A stretch of DNA of 64,000 nucleotides from Chitinophagales bacterium (GTDB lineage Bacteria; Bacteroidota; Bacteroidia; Chitinophagales; Saprospiraceae). The stretch covers positions 38,479-102,478 of the forward strand of contig JAAFJN010000016.1 of NCBI GenBank assembly GCA_013298845.1. Reading direction: 5' to 3'. Below the pieces are notes generated by a model. The model saw only the letters and a list, made by a program, of their open reading frames with translations. It did not search any database and had not been told where the DNA came from. Of the stretch, positions 35,867-44,322 are shown piece by piece (within the stretch, counting starts at the first letter, position 1; every line of letters begins with the position of its first letter). Position numbers and translations under genes: made by a program.

Positions 35867-37117
35867 ATGTCCACCGACCAGCATACAACAATTTTTATCG
35901 CCTATTCGCGCAAGGACGAGGAGTTCTTGCGCGAATTGCGCGTTTTTTTGCATCCTTTGGAACAAAATAAAAGGGTGGAAATCTGGTACGACGGCGAAAT
36001 TGTAGCGGGTGAAGTATGGGAAACGACCATAAAGACGGCCCTCCACCGCGCCGATATTATTTTACTGTTGGTGAGTGCCAATTCGCTGGCTTCCGAATAT
36101 TTTTACGAAAAAGAAGTGCAGGAAGCGCTTGAACGGCACCAAAGCGGGATTTGTACCGTCATTCCGGTTATCCTGAAACCGTGCGGTTGGGAAGATACGC
36201 CACTGGCCTCGCTTCAGGCTTTGCCCAAAGACGGCGAAGCCATTACGCTTTGGAATAACCGCGATCAGGCGTACAAATCGGTGTTCGACGGCGTAAAATC
36301 GGCCATTGGCAAAATTGAGGCGCGGCAAAACCCCACTTCAACGGCCATACCCGTTGCGGCACCTTCGGAACCCGCGCCGGTTGCCCCCGCCGAAACGCGG
36401 CCCGAAAAACCCAAAAACACCCGAAAAACGGCCACCGTTAACGTTGAAAAAACCGTGGCGGCACCCCCGTCGGGTTCCGGCGATGGTTCGGGCATTAATT
36501 GGTCCATTGTAACGGGAGCCGTTATGGTTGTGGTCATATCGTTGGTCGGTTACTTAAAACCCTGGAACTGGCTCAAAAAAGATCTGCCCAAACCCACTCC
36601 GATTGGCACCGTGGTACTACCCCAGGCGAACACGGCGGTGGTGCAGGAAATTGTGGCGGGCAAGGGATTTGGCGCGGTAGAAGTGGGCAAAACGTCGTTG
36701 GCCGACCTGAAAAAAACGTTTGGAACGGCTTTTACCACCCGAGAAAACAATAATTTTAGCGTTACCCTCTCCTACCCCGATTTGGGAATGGATTTTTATT
36801 TTGACTACAAAGAGTACAAGTCCATTAAACCCGATGATGCCAAAAAGTTTTTTTCCATTCAATTAAAACTTCCGTTCAAAGGGCGCACCGCCAAGGGAAT
36901 TATTTTAGGGTACAGCACCATAGCCGAAGTGGAAAAACTGTACGGCGAGCAGCAATGGTTGCGCGCTATGGGGAGCGATATTTGGAAAATAGAATACCCC
37001 AAAGCGGGCATTCGGTTTGGGGTAGAACGCGACAAATCACTACCGGCAACCCCGTTGAACAAACCCGTACACCAAAAAAAAGCCGTGGATGTGATCGACA
37101 TTTTCGCCGTTGAGTAA
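35867..37117 (+). CDS. Membrane-anchored TIR-domain protein with duplicated extracytoplasmic domain
   Basis: A 416-residue protein. Residues about 8-140 are a TIR domain (IFIAYSRKDEEFLRELRVFL, LLLVSANSLASEYFYEKEVQ, where the Glu after Tyr is the likely NADase residue, then VIPVILKPCGWED). A Pro/Ala-rich linker precedes a single membrane segment (SIVTGAVMVVVISLVGYL) at about 212-230. The C-terminal part carries two related repeats, each with Gly-x-Ser/Thr-x-x(Ala)-(Glu/Asp)-(Leu/Val)-x-Lys-x-(Phe/Tyr)-Gly and a following YPxxG strand, resembling BamE/SmpA-type domains. TIR domains cleave NAD or make NAD-derived signals in immunity. I infer a membrane TIR with a sensing outer part. Confidence 0.85.
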   Translation: MSTDQHTTIFIAYSRKDEEFLRELRVFLHPLEQNKRVEIWYDGEIVAGEVWETTIKTALHRADIILLLVSANSLASEYFYEKEVQEALERHQSGICTVIPVILKPCGWEDTPLASLQALPKDGEAITLWNNRDQAYKSVFDGVKSAIGKIEARQNPTSTAIPVAAPSEPAPVAPAETRPEKPKNTRKTATVNVEKTVAAPPSGSGDGSGINWSIVTGAVMVVVISLVGYLKPWNWLKKDLPKPTPIGTVVLPQANTAVVQEIVAGKGFGAVEVGKTSLADLKKTFGTAFTTRENNNFSVTLSYPDLGMDFYFDYKEYKSIKPDDAKKFFSIQLKLPFKGRTAKGIILGYSTIAEVEKLYGEQQWLRAMGSDIWKIEYPKAGIRFGVERDKSLPATPLNKPVHQKKAVDVIDIFAVE

Positions 37118-37124
37118 GAACACT

Positions 37125-37781
37125 ATGAAACCCCTGAATCTTTTATTTATCCTCGCCGTTTTGTTTTTTACGGCGGTTATGACGGGGGAGGTATTCCCTT
37201 ATTTTCGGTTTGAGTACGCCATGGGTTTTTTGGGCACCAAACCCGACCGCGTGTTGTTAAAACCCGATTTTCAATGGGCATTTTACGTGCACATTGCCAG
37301 TAGTTTGGTAGTGTTACTGGCGGGTGTTTGGCAGTTTTTGCCCAATTTTCACCAAAAACACCCGCAATGGCACCGGCGATTGGGCAAAATATACGTGGCG
37401 ACCATTTTGGTACTGGCGGCACCCTCGGGGCTGGTACTGGGGTTGTACGCCAACGCCGGTCTACCGGCCAAAACCGGATTTGTGCTGCAAAGTATCGTTT
37501 GGTGGGTCATTACGCTGCTGGCCTGGCGCGAAATTCGGCTCCAACGTTGGTTGCCCCACACCAACATGATGATCCGCAGTTTTGCGGTGACCTTAGCGGC
37601 CATGAGCCTGCGCACCGAAAGTTACCTGATGTACTATTTTTTGCACACCAAACCCATCGAAACCTACGTCACGGTGACTTGGTTGTCGTGGGTGGGCAAT
37701 TTGTTATTGGCCGAATGCCTGATTTACGCCGGGCTGGGACAACGCATACTAGGAACCCGTCCGGTGAATAAAACGCCGTAA
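37125..37781 (+). CDS. DUF2306-like integral membrane protein
   Basis: A 218-residue protein with about five or six membrane segments (LNLLFILAVLFFTAVMTGEV, ASSLVVLLAGVWQFLPNF, IYVATILVLAAPSGLVLGLY, and more). HPQWHRRLGKIY and RWLPHTNMMIRS carry conserved His residues that match the DUF2306 family, related to membrane haem or oxidoreductase proteins. An upstream TTG in frame is possible, but the ATG at 37125 is preferred. It lies 7 nt behind the TIR gene. Its last codons lie in the arm of the hairpin at 37758. Confidence 0.8.
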   Translation: MKPLNLLFILAVLFFTAVMTGEVFPYFRFEYAMGFLGTKPDRVLLKPDFQWAFYVHIASSLVVLLAGVWQFLPNFHQKHPQWHRRLGKIYVATILVLAAPSGLVLGLYANAGLPAKTGFVLQSIVWWVITLLAWREIRLQRWLPHTNMMIRSFAVTLAAMSLRTESYLMYYFLHTKPIETYVTVTWLSWVGNLLLAECLIYAGLGQRILGTRPVNKTP

Positions 37782-37796
37782 TTTATTCACCGGACG
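37758..37796. terminator. Perfect 15-bp hairpin overlapping the 3' end of the DUF2306 gene
   Basis: Arms CGTCCGGTGAATAAA and TTTATTCACCGGACG are exact inverted repeats with a 9-nt loop that contains the stop codon. It lies between convergent genes and probably stops transcription in both directions, although no long T-run follows on either side. Confidence 0.65.
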
Positions 37797-37817
37797 TTGT
37801 TAGAAAGTGTTCGAGAT

Positions 37818-39020
37818 TTATTCCGGTTCAAAAAAACCAACGCTCGCGCCTACCCAATCTTTTCCTTTGTTGTAACGCACCCCTACCATTTCACCCTTAC
37901 TCAGTCGGACGAGGTTATTCACCAAGCGCGGCTCGGGCCAGGCGGGATTCCAAACGATCATCATTCGGATTTCGCATTTGACCGGATCATCGGGATCGGG
38001 CGTTTCGATGGCGGGTACGTATTGGACTTTGCGCTGGAGGATATAATTGGTTGGGTCATCCACGGCGGCCACGTCCTGGGGGGTGACATTGATTAAAACC
38101 CCCTGTCCGGAGAACGAAAACAAAGGTTTTAGCACCCAATTCTCCAGATCGGTCGGGATGGTTTTCAGGTCGCTGAGGAAATGGGTTTCGGGCACAAATT
38201 CCGATTGCATAAACGGCAGCGAATGTTTGGAAATGCGGAAAAACCAATTGGGATGGCCCACCCATTGGGCATTTACTTCATCCATCATATTCCATTCGCG
38301 GGGCAGGTCGTTGCGTTTTTCCAATTCGTCAAAAATGATCCGGTTGTAAATGCGCTCGATGGCGATTTTTTTACCATTATCATCCAAATAATACAAATCG
38401 CGGCCTTCTTTTTTAATTTTGCTGAGGCACAACACCTTAATACCGAGGTATTTTTGGCTGCCCCAAAAATCGATGCGGGTATTTTGTTTTTCGGGTTCCA
38501 CCTCCAACAGAATGGTATTTTCGGGTTTACTGTCGCCCACAATTACATCGCGCATGATATTGATATATTCATCCGAATCAATACCGCCAAAGAGGTGGTG
38601 CCAATCGGCGGGAATATCGAAATGTTTACGGAACGATTCGGCGAGCAGGTGTTGAAAAAAGTACAACGAAGGGAAGCCCTGCATTTCGATCAATTGGGGC
38701 GTTAGGGAACCATCAGCACCTTTGCAGATACCAAAATCCAACTGGAGAAAAATGGTGTGTGGGTCTTCGTTGGGCACGTTCAGGTGCGGCGGAATGGCGG
38801 CGGCGCTTTTAGCCGCAAAATCGGGTTGAGTGATTACCGCGCAAATATCCTTTACGCCCTGCAACAGGCGTTGTTTGAGGTATTGCGGCACAAAAACCGG
38901 CGTTTCGGAGACCCTAAACGTAACCGGTTCCCCAAAAGAGGTATGCATGGTGTGGAGAAAAGCCTCGTATTTTTCGGGCGTAAAAGCCGCGTTGTATTGT
39001 TGGCGTAGCGTTTTATGCAT
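37818..39020 (-). CDS. ATP-grasp-like protein of unknown substrate
   Basis: A 400-residue cytoplasmic protein. Segments such as LEMQGFPSLYFFQHLLAE-like (about 130-150), LGIKVLCLSKIKKEGRDLYY, and NWVLKPLFSFSGQGVLINVT (about 300) suggest an ATP-grasp ligase fold, with the glycine-rich FSGQGV resembling the ATP-binding loop and EIRMMIVWNPAWPEPRLVN as a late metal-binding strand. The family in Bacteroidota is usually left without a function; peptide- or glutathione-ligating enzymes have the same architecture. The start at 39020 is supported by a TAACTTTG box upstream. Confidence 0.7.
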   Translation of the reverse strand: MHKTLRQQYNAAFTPEKYEAFLHTMHTSFGEPVTFRVSETPVFVPQYLKQRLLQGVKDICAVITQPDFAAKSAAAIPPHLNVPNEDPHTIFLQLDFGICKGADGSLTPQLIEMQGFPSLYFFQHLLAESFRKHFDIPADWHHLFGGIDSDEYINIMRDVIVGDSKPENTILLEVEPEKQNTRIDFWGSQKYLGIKVLCLSKIKKEGRDLYYLDDNGKKIAIERIYNRIIFDELEKRNDLPREWNMMDEVNAQWVGHPNWFFRISKHSLPFMQSEFVPETHFLSDLKTIPTDLENWVLKPLFSFSGQGVLINVTPQDVAAVDDPTNYILQRKVQYVPAIETPDPDDPVKCEIRMMIVWNPAWPEPRLVNNLVRLSKGEMVGVRYNKGKDWVGASVGFFEPE

Positions 39021-39048
39021 AATGATGAATCTATAAAGTAAAATCGGC

Positions 39049-39056
39049 CAAAGTTA
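39049..39056 (-). promoter_or_regulatory. -7 promoter box TAACTTTG of the ATP-grasp-like gene
   Basis: On the minus strand TAACTTTG matches TAnnTTTG, 28 nt before the ATG at 39020. Confidence 0.5.
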
Positions 39057-39100
39057 GGCAAATCACCAACAGTTCATCCAAGAAGCGGTTTAAAAAATAT

Positions 39101-39108
39101 TACCTTTG
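39101..39108 (+). promoter_or_regulatory. -7 promoter box TACCTTTG of the Crp/Fnr gene
   Basis: TACCTTTG matches TAnnTTTG exactly, about 80 nt before the ATG at 39189. Confidence 0.55.
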
Positions 39109-39188
39109 CCATTAGAACATCACCCGAACGCGCCGGTCACGCCCAATTTTTAGCCGCCGTTCATCACCGACGATGGATTTTACAGCAC

Positions 39189-39881
39189 ATGAGTCAGGCA
39201 TTTTGGCATTTAGAAAATATTGACGTAACACACCTGCTTTGCCCAAACAAGTTGGGCGACCCCAAAAAGATGTCGCACTATTCGCACATGACGTTTAAAA
39301 AAGGGGAATACATCTATCTGCCCTCCGAACTGGCAGACCGGATCTTTTTTATCAACGAAGGGCGCGTCAAAATTTCGACAACGAACGAAGACGGGCGCGA
39401 AATCACCAAAGCCATCCTGGGCCGGGGCGAAGTATTTGGTGAACTGGCCCTGATGGGCGAAGACCGCCGCCACGATACCGCCCAAGCAGTTGACGATGTT
39501 AATGCCTGCGTTGTTACGCTGGACGAACTGCGCGAGTTGATGCGGGAGCGCAACGAACTGCATTTGTTTTTTATGCGGATTTTTGGCAAACGACAATTGG
39601 AAATGGAACGCCGCTTAGAATCAATGGTATTCAAAGACAGCCGGAGCCGGATAGTGGAGTTTTTGGTGGAAACCACGCGCAACAAAGGCGAACGGGTGGG
39701 CTACGAATGGGTCATTCGGCAGTTTTATACCCACCAGGAAATCGCGAACCTGACGGCCACAAGCCGCCAAACGGTGACAACTACCCTGAATGACCTCCGG
39801 TACAAAAAACTGATCACCTTCAACCGCAGCCGGTTATTGGTTCGGGATTTGTTGGGTTTGGAGGGGGAGGTTAGGGGTTAG
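39189..39881 (+). CDS. Crp/Fnr-family transcriptional regulator
   Basis: A 230-residue cytoplasmic DNA-binding protein. The cyclic-nucleotide-binding fold spans about residues 20-125 (FKKGEYIYLPSELADRIFFI, ILGRGEVFGELALMGEDRRH). A dimerisation helix (FFMRIFGKRQLEMERRLESM) follows, then a winged helix-turn-helix with QEIANLTATSRQTVTTTLND at about 178-198. A Cys at residue 18 alone does not make a typical Fnr cluster, so the effector is unknown. The stop overlaps the stop codon of the convergent island gene by 3 nt. Confidence 0.9.
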   Translation: MSQAFWHLENIDVTHLLCPNKLGDPKKMSHYSHMTFKKGEYIYLPSELADRIFFINEGRVKISTTNEDGREITKAILGRGEVFGELALMGEDRRHDTAQAVDDVNACVVTLDELRELMRERNELHLFFMRIFGKRQLEMERRLESMVFKDSRSRIVEFLVETTRNKGERVGYEWVIRQFYTHQEIANLTATSRQTVTTTLNDLRYKKLITFNRSRLLVRDLLGLEGEVRG

Positions 39882-42604
39882 ATGGGGAGGAGGTGGAGGC
39901 CAAAGGGTTTTGACAATATAGTCATTAACAAAAGATCAAAGGTGTTTTTGGAGGGCAACCACCGGGCAATTTGAACCTCAAATGGAGCACCGGAAGGTGA
40001 TTTCATTTGAATATTGAGCAATTCATCCATACCAGTGATCGGCTGATTTTGAATGGTTAATAAAATATCTCCAACCCGGCAACCGGCTAGGGAAGCCGGG
40101 CTATTTTTGTCCACCGATTGAATAAACAAACCTCCTTTTTGCCCCGTTTGAACGATATACTCGGAAAAAGGAACTGCCATTTGCGCAAATTTGCGGGCAT
40201 TTTTTACTTTTCCCCTGAACCGCACTCCAATTTGTTCAAAAGCGCGATTAGATTCTTCGTAGCGACCTAAATCGCGTAAAATGCGTCCTTTCACAATAAT
40301 TTCCTGCCAAGTATCGGAAATATGTACCGTTGTTTGGTGTTCAATGGCCGCCCACGAATTTGTCAAAGAGGTATCGCGCTCCTGGGATGCTTCGGCGAGG
40401 AGAGCGGCTCGCATTTGCATCAAATCTGTCATTTCTTGAACCAAGGCCAACAAATAAGTTGTAAAGGCTGCTTCATCAAGCGGGTGAGTGGGTGTAAGAA
40501 CCTTCAATTGTTGCAATTGTTCCAAATCGCTTGATGAGGGATCCAGAGTATGCATCAGGCGCAGGGCGTGAACGTGGTATATTTTTGAGCGATTCAATAC
40601 AGTACTAAACGCCAGAAATATCTTTTTAAAGTACCAATCAATGTGTTTAGACGTTTCATCAAATGCCGAAATTGACTCAAAAAGCGACTCTTCGGCCCAT
40701 TGAATCTCATTAAACTGTTTGAGGTAATCAACCACCAATCTATTATCGTCCTCAAGGCTTGCCTTTATAAATACCTCCGCTAAGGTTCGGCCCAAGTCAT
40801 GCCGTAAAGGGTGCCCATTCAGTGCGTGTCGCAAAGATGAGACATCGGTTCGGACCATTAATTGCCGGAGGTTGTTACCGGCATTGGGCGATAGTGCCGG
40901 TGCCAGTTTGAGGGCGTAGGTTTCGTAATCTTGCGTAAATGAGTCCTCTTGCGTGAGGTGAATAGCGTGAGCAATGAGTTGGAGGCGGGTATCTAACTGT
41001 AATAAGTTATTGATGATTTCATGCGTGGCTAACGACCGGGCATCTTCTACCGATAAACCCGATTGGATAAAATCGCCCGCAACGACGTTTCCTCCCGCCT
41101 GAATAGTGTTGCCAATCATGACGTTTCTCATTTGGATATTCAAGGTAAATTGCAATTTTTCTTTCATATCCCTCTGAATCGTCGGATTATCACTGTTGAA
41201 AAAGTCCAACAACAGATGTTGCATTTGGCTAATTTGGCATCGTTGCCAAATAGATTGTAATTGGAGCCAAATATCAGCGGCATTTTCAAAAGGTGCTTCC
41301 TCCGTGGGAGGTACTGGAGCCTGACTAAAAAAGGTCAGCATATTGGAATTTCCCAAATCAAGCAGTGCGCGAAGGTCTTCCATGCTCATTGCTTCATCGG
41401 AATGGAAAACCACCCGAATTTCTTCTTTACGAAGATCTCTGGTAACGTCAACTTTAAGGTTACGCGCATAGTTTGCCTCAAAAAAGCGCATAAAAGCCCT
41501 TGCTACATCTTCAATGAGCGCATGGGTTAAGCGGTTGTATTTAAATATTTTTTCAACGCCATTTCGGTACAAAAAACAACCTTCCCGGATGTCAATTTGG
41601 TGCTTTAATTCCAATGAGCGGATGGATTCTTTAAACTCCGGGTTAGCGTTATACAGATTAGCGTTTTGAAAGACCAGTTGTCCGTGCGCCTCGAAACAAT
41701 CTTCTTCGAGTTCAAAGTCAACGGCATTTTCAAAAATTTTACGTTCTGAATCGGTAGATACAAAATAAATTTTTTCCTGTACGGAGGGGTTTTTCATCTG
41801 AAATCGGCCTTTTAAGCGGCTGTTATCAAAACGCAATTCACCCTTAAAAACACATTGATCAAAAACCAGTGGTGCCTGAAACTCGGCGTCAATAAATGAA
41901 GAATATGCGCCAAATTCGGCGTTAGAGAACTGGCAAATAATATCACTGGCTAACTGGTGCATGTTTAAACCGGAAATCCCCCCCTTAAACTCTGAAAAAG
42001 AGATAAATAATTGTTCCATCACTACCGCCCGGTCCAGGCTAACCAATTGTTCAAAAATACAATCTTCTATCACCAGGTTCTGTTCAAATCGTGTACCACC
42101 GATAAAAGAGGTAAAATCTTGAAAATGGCAACCGATAAAAGAAGTTACGCCTTTAAAAACGGCTTCGTCGAAGTCAATATCAACGCAGGATAATTGAGAC
42201 ACAATAAGGTCGTCGCAAAAGCGCGCACCACGCAACATCAGAGGTTTTGACAATTGAACGCCTCCCAATAACACGACCGTATCATCGGCAAACGTGTTTT
42301 CGAGCAATGCAATTTCTTTTTCCGCAAAGTAACCGCCGGTGATGATAAACTCTCTAAAGTCAATGTATTCAAGTGCCTCGTCATTGGCTACGGTGCGCAG
42401 TAGATCTAAAAAACGTTCGCCGCATTGTTGTTGTCTTTTCCATTCTAAATTATTGCTATGGAAAAGGCATTTCCCTTCGTCATCCACCGGTACATCTCCA
42501 AATTCCAGGTTTGCCGAATACCTTCGTGCAGCAATGTAGTTTTCTATCTGACAGGTTTCAGGTAGTTTTTTGAAATAGATTTTGGTATGAATATGCGTAC
42601 ACAT
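39878..42604 (-). CDS. Large island protein: beta-helical N-half, Gly/Asn motif, PDZ C-end
   Basis: A 908-residue protein without a signal peptide. Residues about 130-310 are pentapeptide-like beta-helical sequence (ARFCDDLIVSQLSCVDIDFD, CHFQDFTSFIGGTRFEQNLV). Around 500-515 is the short motif IGNTIQAGGNVVAGDFIQSG, similar to motifs in its two upstream neighbours. A helical region (about 530-800) follows, and at about 820-880 lies a PDZ-like domain (FIQSVDKNSPASLAGCRVGD, then ILLTIQNQPITGMDELL). It may be a scaffold that binds peptides. It is the last gene of the island operon. No enzymatic site is seen, and the family is not recognised. Confidence 0.75.
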   Translation of the reverse strand: MCTHIHTKIYFKKLPETCQIENYIAARRYSANLEFGDVPVDDEGKCLFHSNNLEWKRQQQCGERFLDLLRTVANDEALEYIDFREFIITGGYFAEKEIALLENTFADDTVVLLGGVQLSKPLMLRGARFCDDLIVSQLSCVDIDFDEAVFKGVTSFIGCHFQDFTSFIGGTRFEQNLVIEDCIFEQLVSLDRAVVMEQLFISFSEFKGGISGLNMHQLASDIICQFSNAEFGAYSSFIDAEFQAPLVFDQCVFKGELRFDNSRLKGRFQMKNPSVQEKIYFVSTDSERKIFENAVDFELEEDCFEAHGQLVFQNANLYNANPEFKESIRSLELKHQIDIREGCFLYRNGVEKIFKYNRLTHALIEDVARAFMRFFEANYARNLKVDVTRDLRKEEIRVVFHSDEAMSMEDLRALLDLGNSNMLTFFSQAPVPPTEEAPFENAADIWLQLQSIWQRCQISQMQHLLLDFFNSDNPTIQRDMKEKLQFTLNIQMRNVMIGNTIQAGGNVVAGDFIQSGLSVEDARSLATHEIINNLLQLDTRLQLIAHAIHLTQEDSFTQDYETYALKLAPALSPNAGNNLRQLMVRTDVSSLRHALNGHPLRHDLGRTLAEVFIKASLEDDNRLVVDYLKQFNEIQWAEESLFESISAFDETSKHIDWYFKKIFLAFSTVLNRSKIYHVHALRLMHTLDPSSSDLEQLQQLKVLTPTHPLDEAAFTTYLLALVQEMTDLMQMRAALLAEASQERDTSLTNSWAAIEHQTTVHISDTWQEIIVKGRILRDLGRYEESNRAFEQIGVRFRGKVKNARKFAQMAVPFSEYIVQTGQKGGLFIQSVDKNSPASLAGCRVGDILLTIQNQPITGMDELLNIQMKSPSGAPFEVQIARWLPSKNTFDLLLMTILSKPFGLHLLPI

Positions 42605-42680
42605 GGTTCACCGGATGGATTTAAATTCTCCTTCAAAGATACGAGCCAGGAAGTGTTTTCAAGTGGGAGGCAAATATTTA

Positions 42681-43664
42681 TTATCCTTTAGTGGTGTTGT
42701 TATTGCCCAAGTGAAAATCCCCATTGACCTTTATATTGCTGCCAATAACAACATTTTCGGAGTTACTGACGTGGATATTGGATGCTGATGTAGCCGCGGC
42801 GGGTGTTTGTCGGAGTATTTCTTTGGCATCGAGGTGATACAGAAGTTCAAAGGCAAAAGCCGCAGCATTTTCGGCTGCCATCGCCTGGAAATCGTCAGAT
42901 TTATGATCAAGCAAATCCGAAATCCCCCGAATGGCCAATCCGTGGACATCCCGGTGGTTTTGAATAGCCGTTGCAAACCCGATGGCCTCCATTTCGAGGG
43001 CTGTGGTATCATTGTAATGTAGTTTGAGCCTTTGGTAGATTTCGCTTTGAGATGAAACAATCACCTTGTCTCCTGCGGCAATTGGCCCAAAAACAATATT
43101 AGCATTATTGGCAGCCGATGCCCTTTGTTTCCAGTTGTCGCGGCGGCTTATTAACTGTGCATGAGCCAGCAGAAAATGACTGAACGACTCAACGCTTGGC
43201 CGTGCCCAAAACACGTCCGCGCCTTCTTTCCCGGACTCATAACCATAGGCTTTTTTTGCAATGACAACATCCCCCAGTTTTACATCTTTTACGCCGCCGG
43301 CAATTCCGATCAAGAGTGCAATATGCGGCTTAAACAGTTTGATACTTTTTTCGGTAGCCAAAGCCATTGGCGTGTTTTGGGCTCCCGGTTCGCACACTAC
43401 AATGCTGTATTGCTGGTGTTTTCCGGTAAAGGTCCCTTTTTCAAAAGCCGTACTTTCAAGAACTTCGGGGTCTTGGGTTGTTTCTAAAAATTTAAGTACG
43501 GCTTTAATTTCGATGGGGAGCGGGGTTAGGATGAGGATGCGGATCATGTTAGGGGTTTGGGGCCTCCGACCACCTGTTCCCATCGGATGCGCGTTGTTAA
43601 TGGTATTATTAGTGCCACCAATGACTATGGTTGAATTGTTGTTATCCTTTATGACATTGTTCAT
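42681..43664 (-). CDS. MTAN/PNP-type nucleosidase, likely effector
   Basis: A 327-residue protein of the purine-nucleoside phosphorylase/MTA-SAH nucleosidase fold. The core from about residue 40 shows LILTPLPIEIKAV, the phosphate/ribose strand LLIGIAGGVKDVKLGDVVIA, ALEMEAIGFATAI (base/ribose Glu) and IRGISDLLDHKSDD (catalytic Asp). It is flanked at the N-terminus by IVIGGTNNTINNAH and at the C-terminus by VIGSNIKVNGDF, Gly/Asn-rich motifs shared with the neighbouring proteins. PNP-type domains occur as nucleotide-destroying effectors in bacterial conflict systems, which is the role I infer; housekeeping MTAN proteins lack such extensions. Confidence 0.85.
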   Translation of the reverse strand: MNNVIKDNNNSTIVIGGTNNTINNAHPMGTGGRRPQTPNMIRILILTPLPIEIKAVLKFLETTQDPEVLESTAFEKGTFTGKHQQYSIVVCEPGAQNTPMALATEKSIKLFKPHIALLIGIAGGVKDVKLGDVVIAKKAYGYESGKEGADVFWARPSVESFSHFLLAHAQLISRRDNWKQRASAANNANIVFGPIAAGDKVIVSSQSEIYQRLKLHYNDTTALEMEAIGFATAIQNHRDVHGLAIRGISDLLDHKSDDFQAMAAENAAAFAFELLYHLDAKEILRQTPAAATSASNIHVSNSENVVIGSNIKVNGDFHLGNNNTTKG

Positions 43665-43676
43665 TTATCAAAGACA

Positions 43677-44309
43677 TTAGTATCCATTATTAATATTGGT
43701 TCCCGTACTTCCAATAACGGCAATAGTGTCTGTGTTGCCGGATATTTGGGTTTCATAGTAGTTTTTCACCGCTCCCATCTCAATATTTTCAATTCTATTT
43801 TCGTGAAAATTAGCAACGAAACTGGTCACTCGTTCATCATTCATAGATGTAGTAAGCCGGTTAAATAATTCTGCTGTAAAAGCAACACTATCAGCCCAAA
43901 GCACCTCTGTTTTTCCAGAAGTACAGTCAAAAAATAATCCGTGATAGTTATTGACCATGTCTTTTTTTCTTTTTCGCTCGTCATAGTAATACCAAATCCC
44001 TACACCCCCAGCCAGCATGGTAATCAAGCCAATAGATGCAAAGGACTCCCATACATTACCCGCAAGAAAAATCAAAAAACCGATACCAACAACTTTCCAA
44101 GCTGTATTCAAGTGACGCTCGGTCATGGAATATTTGGGCTTAATGGTTTCTTTAAAACTTCTCACCTGTATTTTACAGACGTTACTTAACTGTAGCGTTA
44201 TATGCCCAAAAGTAACAGTTTTTCGGGTAAAAATGAACCTACCAAGAAAACGTTCCGGTTTTTCTTCGTCAGTGTACGAGTATTGAGTATTCTTACTTAC
44301 AGTTGACAT
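43677..44309 (-). CDS. DUF6232-like membrane protein with Gly/Asn C-terminal motif
   Basis: A 210-residue protein. Residues about 25-55 (TRKTVTFGHITLQLSNVCKI) resemble the beta-domain of DUF6232 proteins. Two membrane segments follow near 75-115 (VVGIGFLIFLAGNVW, FASIGLITMLAGGVGIWYYY). The soluble C-terminal half ends in IAVIGSTGTNINNGY, matching the IGGTNNTINN word at the N-terminus of the nucleosidase encoded next. It lies 13 nt after the ZorB-like gene and 12 nt before the nucleosidase gene. It may tether the effector at the membrane; this is inference. Confidence 0.75.
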   Translation of the reverse strand: MSTVSKNTQYSYTDEEKPERFLGRFIFTRKTVTFGHITLQLSNVCKIQVRSFKETIKPKYSMTERHLNTAWKVVGIGFLIFLAGNVWESFASIGLITMLAGGVGIWYYYDERKRKKDMVNNYHGLFFDCTSGKTEVLWADSVAFTAELFNRLTTSMNDERVTSFVANFHENRIENIEMGAVKNYYETQISGNTDTIAVIGSTGTNINNGY

Positions 44310-44322
44310 AATTATTTAATGT

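Noticed and set aside
42681..43664. Housekeeping methylthioadenosine nucleosidase
   Set aside because: The Gly/Asn-rich extensions at both ends and the operon context do not fit a simple metabolic gene, although the catalytic core would.
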